Part shown: positions 59,548 to 64,000 of the stretch, piece after piece
Position numbering within the stretch: the stretch's first letter is position 1
Layout: each line of letters begins with the position of its first letter
Assembly (NCBI GenBank): GCA_035287045.1
Contig: DATECF010000024.1
Location: 1-64,000, forward strand
Reading direction: 5' to 3'
Length of the DNA: 64,000 nt
From: JACPAP01 sp035287045
GTDB taxonomy: Bacteria > Gemmatimonadota > Gemmatimonadetes > Gemmatimonadales > GWC2-71-9
Translations under genes and position numbers: made by a program
Notes under the pieces: generated by a model
Database searches by the model: none
What the model was told of the DNA's origin: nothing
What the model saw: only the letters and a program-made list of their open reading frames with translations

Positions 59548-60950
59548 CGGTTGATCAGGCGAAGCAAGAACTCCGCCGCCCGCGGGTCCTTCGACTGGCC
59601 CAGCCAGAAGATCGCCTTCTTCCGGAGCTCGCCGTCCGAGTCGTTTTCCGCGATGGCCATCAGCTTGTCCACCGCTTCCGTCTCGCGGCGCTGCGAGTAC
59701 CCGAAGATCAGCTGCTCCTTCATTTCCCGGTCGTTCATCGTGTCGTAGAGCCGCACCAGGTCAGCGATGGCCACGTTGCGATTCTGGCCGGCCCAGAACA
59801 ACGCCTTCTTCCGCATCTCCATGGGCTCGCCGGCGTTGAGCGCCAGGTCCATCAGCCAGCGCCGGGCCTCCGGCTCGCGTCGCTCCGCGATGGCGAAGAT
59901 CACCTTGTCCTTGAGCTCCGCGCTCTGGAGCCGGGGATAGAGCTCCTGCAGGTACTTGAAGCTCTCGTCCGAGCGCCGCTGGCCCAGCCAGAAGATCGCT
60001 TTGCCCTTGAGCTCGTCCGACACGTCCGCCCGGTCGACGAAGCGCCGCAGGATCTCGGTAGCGCGTGGGCTACGCTGTTCGGAGAGCGCGAAGATCGCCT
60101 TCTCCTGGAGCTCTCGGTCGCTCGACCCGATGAGGATCGAGTCCAGGGCGGTCACCGCCCGCTCGGTGTTCACCTGGGACAACCAGAAGATCGCCTGGGC
60201 GCGGACTTCGCGGTCCGGATCCTCCCGCGCCGACTTGAGCAGGATATTCTCGACGTCGGCGCCGCGTTTCTGCGACACCAGGAACATGGCCTTGCGCCGC
60301 AGCTCGACGGAGCAGGGATCGCGACGCTCGATTACCTGCTTGAGGATGGGCAGCGCCCGCTCCGAGTCCATCTGCAGGAGCGCGTTGAGCGCCGCCGCCC
60401 GCAGCTCGCTGTCTTCGTCACGGCACGCCGGGTCCTGACCCGCGCGAGGCACTGGTGCCGCCCGCGGCGCGGGCGCGCCCCGCGGAGCCGGCGGCGCGCT
60501 GGGTGCGGGGCCGACGGGCGGGGCGGCAGTCGACACCGGGGCGGCCGGCGCCGCCATCACGTACACGCTCTCGGCGGCTTCGGCGTTCCCCATCCTGGCC
60601 AGCTCACCCCGGATCCGGACGGCCAGCCCGTCCCCGTCACGCCGGGTACGGGCGCGAGGATAGACTTCACTCTGATGCTGCAACAACTGCAGCGCCGTTT
60701 GCAGGTTTCGCTCGCCACCGATCTTCGAAAGCGCGAACGCGTGCCAGTAGGTCGCGTCACCGGCCGGCTCCGACCTGGGGTACCGCTCCCAGACTCGACG
60801 GAACCCGTCCGCCGCGCGCTGGTAATCGCCCCCGTTCAACGCTTCGCGCGCCGCGCGATAGGCACTATCGGCCGGCGCCTGCGCGACGAGGGGATGGGCC
60901 GCGAGGCCCAGGATGGTGGCGAGCACCGCTACCGTACGTCGGGACATCAC
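59544..60950 (-). CDS. HEAT-repeat protein with TPR-like N terminus
   Basis: A 468-residue secreted protein. Signal peptide (VLATILGLAAHPLVAQ), then a TPR-like part (YRAAREALNGGDYQRAADGFRRVW), a long Pro/Ala linker (about residues 135-170) and about nine HEAT repeats with the recurring motif KAIFWLGQ (REVRAQAIFWLSQ, LKGKAIFWLGQR, MRKKALFWAGQ, LRKKAIFWLGQSKDP). It ends in the start of the next gene. Together with the sigma and anti-sigma genes it forms one set. Confidence 0.8.
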   Translation of the reverse strand: MMSRRTVAVLATILGLAAHPLVAQAPADSAYRAAREALNGGDYQRAADGFRRVWERYPRSEPAGDATYWHAFALSKIGGERNLQTALQLLQHQSEVYPRARTRRDGDGLAVRIRGELARMGNAEAAESVYVMAAPAAPVSTAAPPVGPAPSAPPAPRGAPAPRAAPVPRAGQDPACRDEDSELRAAALNALLQMDSERALPILKQVIERRDPCSVELRRKAMFLVSQKRGADVENILLKSAREDPDREVRAQAIFWLSQVNTERAVTALDSILIGSSDRELQEKAIFALSEQRSPRATEILRRFVDRADVSDELKGKAIFWLGQRRSDESFKYLQELYPRLQSAELKDKVIFAIAERREPEARRWLMDLALNAGEPMEMRKKALFWAGQNRNVAIADLVRLYDTMNDREMKEQLIFGYSQRRETEAVDKLMAIAENDSDGELRKKAIFWLGQSKDPRAAEFLLRLINR

Positions 60951-61594
60951 AACACTCCTTGCGCGCTCAAGGCGCCGTATTCGGCCGGAGCGGCCGCGCG
61001 CAGCTTCAACAAGAGACCGCGCTGTTCAATGCCCTGATCGATCAATCGCAGCTCGGCCGGCGTGGGGCTGTCGGCATAGCTCGCGATCTGGGCCAGCATC
61101 ACCTCGACGTCGTCCAGCAGCGCCGCCATGTGCGCGTCCCGCCCCGCCGGCGAGTCCATCAGCAACCGCGTGTTCATCAACAGGTTCCGGGCCAGCCCCG
61201 CCGTCTGGTCCGCGGCCAATCCGGCCCGCGCCTCGTACTGGAACACGGTGAAGAACGTCTCCACGTGGCGCAGGTGATCCCGCGCCGCGAGCTCGAACGC
61301 CGCCGGGATCTGTTCACCGTTACCAGCCGGCAGCGCGGCCACCTCCATCAAGGAACGCGTCGGCTTCGGGCCGATACCTCGCCCGATCCCGATACCAAGG
61401 GCCAGGACCGCCGCCGCGGCCAACCCCCAGCGAATCCACATTTGCCGCGGTGACGGCCGGGCCGCGCGCGCCAGTTTGCGCTCCGCGCGCTCGGCCACGA
61501 TCCGCGCCCACATCTGCTCGCGCGGCGTCTCCGGCGGGCGGTGGTAGTCCTTTGCCGACTGCCGCACGAAGTCCTCGAATCGATCGTCGCTCAT
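60947..61594 (-). CDS. Membrane anti-sigma-like protein
   Basis: A 215-residue protein with a short N-terminal helical part (SDDRFEDFVRQSAKDYHRPPETPREQMWARIVAER), one transmembrane helix at about residues 55-72 (GLAAAAVLALGIGIGRGIG) and a helical outer domain. It lacks the H-C-C zinc motif of the other anti-sigma factor, so it is called anti-sigma-like by position: it overlaps the ECF sigma gene by four bases. It is followed by the HEAT genes. Confidence 0.65.
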   Translation of the reverse strand: MSDDRFEDFVRQSAKDYHRPPETPREQMWARIVAERAERKLARAARPSPRQMWIRWGLAAAAVLALGIGIGRGIGPKPTRSLMEVAALPAGNGEQIPAAFELAARDHLRHVETFFTVFQYEARAGLAADQTAGLARNLLMNTRLLMDSPAGRDAHMAALLDDVEVMLAQIASYADSPTPAELRLIDQGIEQRGLLLKLRAAAPAEYGALSAQGVL

Positions 61595-62133
61595 GACGCC
61601 CATTGCCCGGCGAACGCAGCCAGCGCATCGCGCAAGCGGGCCCGCGCCCGGGAGAGCTGCGCCTTGGACGTGCCCGGCGGCACCCCCAGGGCGACTCCGA
61701 TCTCCTCGTGCGTGTACCCCTCGACGTCGTGCATCAGGAACACCGTCCGGTATTTGAGCGGCAGGTCATCCACCGCGTTGGCCAGCTTCTCCTTCAGGTC
61801 GGGATCGGCGTCCACGCTGGACGCACCGATCGTCACTGCGTCGTCCAGGTCCGCCTCGCGCTCCCGGAACCGCTTCACCTTCCGCAATCCGTTGAGCACT
61901 ACCGAGGTCGCGATGGCGTAGAGCCAGGTCCCAAAGGCCGCTTCTCCCCGGAACCCCTCGATCCGCTCGAAGGCCCGGATGAACGCTTCCTGCGTGAAGT
62001 CCTGGGCCAGGTCGTCGTCGCCGGCCAACCGGTAGGCCAACCGGTAGATGCGGTCCACGTGCGCGTCGTACAGCTGACGCTCGGCTACGGCGTCCCCGGC
62101 CCGGACTCGGGCGATCACTTCACGCTCGTCCAC
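61591..62133 (-). CDS. ECF RNA polymerase sigma factor
   Basis: A 180-residue group IV sigma factor. Region 2 holds AERQLYDAHVDRIYRLAYRL and QDFTQEAFIRAFERIEGFRGEAAFGTWLYAIA; region 4 has VDDLPLKYRTVFLMHDVEGYTHEEIGVALGV and SKAQLSRARARL. The GTG at 62133 starts it. Its sequence is close to the sigma factor at 48 kb in FRGEAAFGTWL and HDVEGY. It leads a set with a membrane anti-sigma-like protein and two HEAT proteins. Confidence 0.93.
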   Translation of the reverse strand: MDEREVIARVRAGDAVAERQLYDAHVDRIYRLAYRLAGDDDLAQDFTQEAFIRAFERIEGFRGEAAFGTWLYAIATSVVLNGLRKVKRFREREADLDDAVTIGASSVDADPDLKEKLANAVDDLPLKYRTVFLMHDVEGYTHEEIGVALGVPPGTSKAQLSRARARLRDALAAFAGQWAS

Positions 62134-62174
62134 CAGGCTCCTGCCCTTGGGGTTCGCTGCCCGTCATAACCTCT

Positions 62175-62201
62175 GACAACCATCTGGCAGAAAGGGTTAC
62201 A
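62175..62201 (-). promoter_or_regulatory. Candidate ECF-type promoter (autoregulation)
   Basis: On the minus strand, TGTAACCC (62201-62194) and a downstream GTC (62177-62175) form an AAC-type -35 and GTC-type -10 arrangement like many ECF promoters. It sits about 40 bases upstream of the sigma gene start. ECF genes often control themselves this way. Confidence 0.4.
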
Positions 62202-62269
62202 GACCGGAAGGTGGCGACCCGGCAGGCGTCGCCAAACCACCACAGCATCTCGACGGCGGGCGGCCCAGC

Positions 62270-63112
62270 TTACTTAACGCGTCGCACAACGCCGCGGACC
62301 AGGCGCTCCAGGTCGGCGGCCACGGCTCGCCCGGCGTCGAGCACCTCGTCATGCGACAGCGCCGTGGGCGAGATGCCCGCCGCCAGGTTGGTGATGGTCG
62401 AGACGCCCAGGACCCGCATCCCCCGCGCCCGGGCGGCAACCACTTCCGGCACGGTGGACATGCCCACGGCATCCCCGAAGGGCTGGAGCATCCGGATCTC
62501 GGCCGGCGTCTCGTAGCTCGGGCCCAGGAGCCCCAGGTACACGCCTTCCTCGAGGCCAATCCCTTCCGCCAGCGCCACCTCCCGTGCCACCCGCCTCAAG
62601 CCCCGATCGTACGGCTCCGACATGTCGGGAAACCGCTCCTCCGGCGGCACCACCGGCCCCGCCAGGAAGCTCCGGAACATCAGGTTCACGTGGTCGGCGA
62701 TCAGCATGAGGACCGGCGGCTTGAAGGTGGGACACAGGCCCCCAGCGGCGTTGGTCACGACCAGGGTCTCGATCCCCAGCCCGTGGAAGACCCGCGTGGG
62801 CAGCACCACCGTCTCGGGATCGTGACCCTCGTAGAGGTGGAAGCGCCCACTCTGGAGGAGAACCTGGACGCCTTCGAGCCGGCCCAGGACCAGCTCGCCA
62901 CGATGGCCGGCCACTCCGGTCTCCGGGAATCCGGGGATCTCACGGTATGGCACCACCACCGGCCGCTCGACCTTCTCCGCCAGCCCACCCAGGCCGGTGC
63001 CGAGCACGATTGCGACCCTGGGCCCAAAGCCCTTGAGCCGCCCACGGAGAAAGTCCGCAGCCTGGGCGACCGTGGCCGCCCCGTCCTTCACGCTACCCGG
63101 CTCAATCTTCAC
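62270..63112 (-). CDS. punA: Purine nucleoside phosphorylase
   Basis: A 280-residue trimeric-type phosphorylase that splits inosine and guanosine. It has IVLGTGLGGLAEKVERPVVV, HLYEGHDPETVVLPTRVF, VTNAAGGLCPTFKPP, GPSYETPAEIRMLQPFGDAVGMSTVPE (split) and GVSTITNLAAGIS, where Asn selects 6-oxopurines. The GTG start at 63112 lies inside a GTGAGAC heptamer repeat. It probably shares a transcript with the nucleoside transporter immediately upstream. Confidence 0.94.
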   Translation of the reverse strand: MKIEPGSVKDGAATVAQAADFLRGRLKGFGPRVAIVLGTGLGGLAEKVERPVVVPYREIPGFPETGVAGHRGELVLGRLEGVQVLLQSGRFHLYEGHDPETVVLPTRVFHGLGIETLVVTNAAGGLCPTFKPPVLMLIADHVNLMFRSFLAGPVVPPEERFPDMSEPYDRGLRRVAREVALAEGIGLEEGVYLGLLGPSYETPAEIRMLQPFGDAVGMSTVPEVVAARARGMRVLGVSTITNLAAGISPTALSHDEVLDAGRAVAADLERLVRGVVRRVK

Positions 63113-63138
63113 GTCTCACGTCTCACGTCTTACGTCTC
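63111..63138. repeat. Heptamer tandem repeat (ACGTCTC)
   Basis: Four copies of ACGTCTC (third copy ACGTCTT) at 63111-63138 fill the gap between the transporter and punA, and its last unit forms the punA start codon. The same heptamer occurs twice at the trmD stop near 39128. Confidence 0.6.
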
Positions 63139-63141
63139 ACC

Positions 63142-64000
63142 TCACAGCAGCATCCCCGCCAGACTCGCGCTCATGAACGCCGCCAGATTCCCGCCGACCA
63201 TCGCCCGCAAGCCCAGCCGGGATAGCTCGCTCCGCCGCTCCGGCGCCAGCCCACCGATCCCGCCAATCTGAATCGCGATGGATGAGAAGTTGGCGAACCC
63301 CAGCAACGCGTAGGTGGCGATGATCGCGCCCCGCGGTGACATGGGCGCGCCGGCCTGGAGCTGGCCGGCGAGCTGCAAGTAGGCGACGAACTCGTTGACC
63401 GCGGTCTTCACGCCGATCAGCGACCCCACGGCCCCCGCGTCGGCCCAAGGCACCCCCATCAGCCACGCCAGCGGGGCCAGAAGCCAACCCAGCAGCACCT
63501 GGAGCGACAGATCGGGCCGGCCCAACAATCCGCCCACGCCACCGAGCAGCGCGTTGAGCAGCGCGATGAGCGCGATGAACGCCAGGAGCATGGCGCCCAC
63601 GTTGAGGGCCAGCTGCAACCCCTGCGCGGCGCCACCCGCCGCGGCCTCGATCACGTTGGCCTCCTGCCGAGGCACCTCCAGCTTGAGCGTGCCCTTGGTC
63701 GCCGGCTCGCCCAGCTCGGGAACCAGCAGCTTGGAGATCACCAGCGCGGCGGGGGCGTTCATCACGCTGGCCGTGAGCAGGTGGCCGGCAATATCGGGGA
63801 AGTATGGCGACAGCATCCCGACATAGGCCGCCATCACCCCGCCCGCAATGGTGGCGAAGCCGCCCACCATCACCGTGTTCAGCTCGGAATAGGTCATCCG
63901 CCCCACGAACGGCTTGATGAGGAGCGGCGCCTCGGTCTGCCCTACGAAGATGTTGCCCGCCGCCGACAGGGTCTCCGCGCCGGAGGTACCCATGGAGCGT
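63142..64000 (-). CDS. Concentrative nucleoside transporter (3' part)
   Basis: The C-terminal 286 residues of a CNT (NupC-like) sodium- or proton-coupled nucleoside symporter; the 5' part is cut off at the window edge. It has the signature SMGTSGAETLSAAGNIFVGQTEAPLLIKPFV (split), several membrane helices, GVKTAVNEFVAY and a terminal GFANFSSIAIQIGGIGGLAPERR. It precedes punA, so imported nucleosides are phosphorolysed by PunA. Confidence 0.92.
   Translation of the reverse strand, partial: RSMGTSGAETLSAAGNIFVGQTEAPLLIKPFVGRMTYSELNTVMVGGFATIAGGVMAAYVGMLSPYFPDIAGHLLTASVMNAPAALVISKLLVPELGEPATKGTLKLEVPRQEANVIEAAAGGAAQGLQLALNVGAMLLAFIALIALLNALLGGVGGLLGRPDLSLQVLLGWLLAPLAWLMGVPWADAGAVGSLIGVKTAVNEFVAYLQLAGQLQAGAPMSPRGAIIATYALLGFANFSSIAIQIGGIGGLAPERRSELSRLGLRAMVGGNLAAFMSASLAGMLL

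Overview
The window reads as chromosomal DNA of a GC-rich, Gram-negative bacterium, most likely a member of Gemmatimonadota (inference). The signs are an outer-membrane lifestyle (SusC/SusD pair, lipoproteins, beta-barrel protein), a eukaryotic-like Ser/Thr kinase fused to TolB-like and TPR regions, an S46 dipeptidyl-peptidase, DUF4097 proteins, two ECF sigma/anti-sigma modules and many secreted peptidases. No phage, insertion sequence or CRISPR array is visible. Most genes look vertically inherited; the 56.1-58.7 kb stretch is visibly less GC-rich and carries a broken gene.

Layout. 0-6.4 kb: respiratory nitrate reductase narGHJI (narG cut by the window edge) and a narK transporter with an unusual Cys-rich tail, then a threonine dehydratase-like enzyme. 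7.4-10.5 kb: membrane Ser/Thr kinase. 10.5-12.8 kb: the 3' tail of a lost hsp20 gene with its terminator, a PLP decarboxylase and its likely Cys-containing regulator. 13-19.5 kb: secreted peptidases (M24, S46), a D-threonine aldolase-like enzyme and a periplasmic amidohydrolase. 19.8-24.7 kb: holB, moaC, two lytic transglycosylases that overlap tail to tail, and three small conserved genes.

24.8-29.7 kb is the most notable region: a compact lasso-peptide biosynthetic cluster. One arm (minus strand) carries the cyclase (Asn synthetase-like, Cys2 replaced by Ser), a 49-residue precursor and an HPr-kinase-like kinase. The divergent arm (plus strand) carries a PqqD-like leader-binding protein (B1), a transglutaminase-like leader peptidase (B2) and a nucleotidyltransferase. 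The precursor predicts an 8-residue ring Ala1-Asp8. No transporter is encoded next to it.

29.7-36 kb: two orphan TonB-plug-like proteins with matching promoters, then a SusD/SusC nutrient uptake pair. 36.1-42.1 kb: tRNA-Lys, a DUF4143 ATPase, a SWIB protein, and the conserved translation/secretion block ffh-rpsP-rimM-trmD-rplS-rnhB, peppered with octamer-repeat palindromes, one of which sits in frame inside ffh. 42.4-49.2 kb: DUF445 protein, lipoprotein metallopeptidase, a sigma/anti-sigma/DUF4097 module, prepilin peptidase. 49.2-56 kb: SpoU methyltransferase, thiD with a long leader hairpin, HAD 5'-nucleotidase, M61 and M48 peptidases. 56-58.7 kb: low-GC patch with an outer-membrane protein and a trypsin-like protease interrupted by an amber codon. 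58.7-64 kb: a second sigma/anti-sigma module with two HEAT-repeat proteins, then purine nucleoside phosphorylase and a concentrative nucleoside transporter that runs off the window.

All calls come from reading motifs, ORFs and context by eye; no database search was run.
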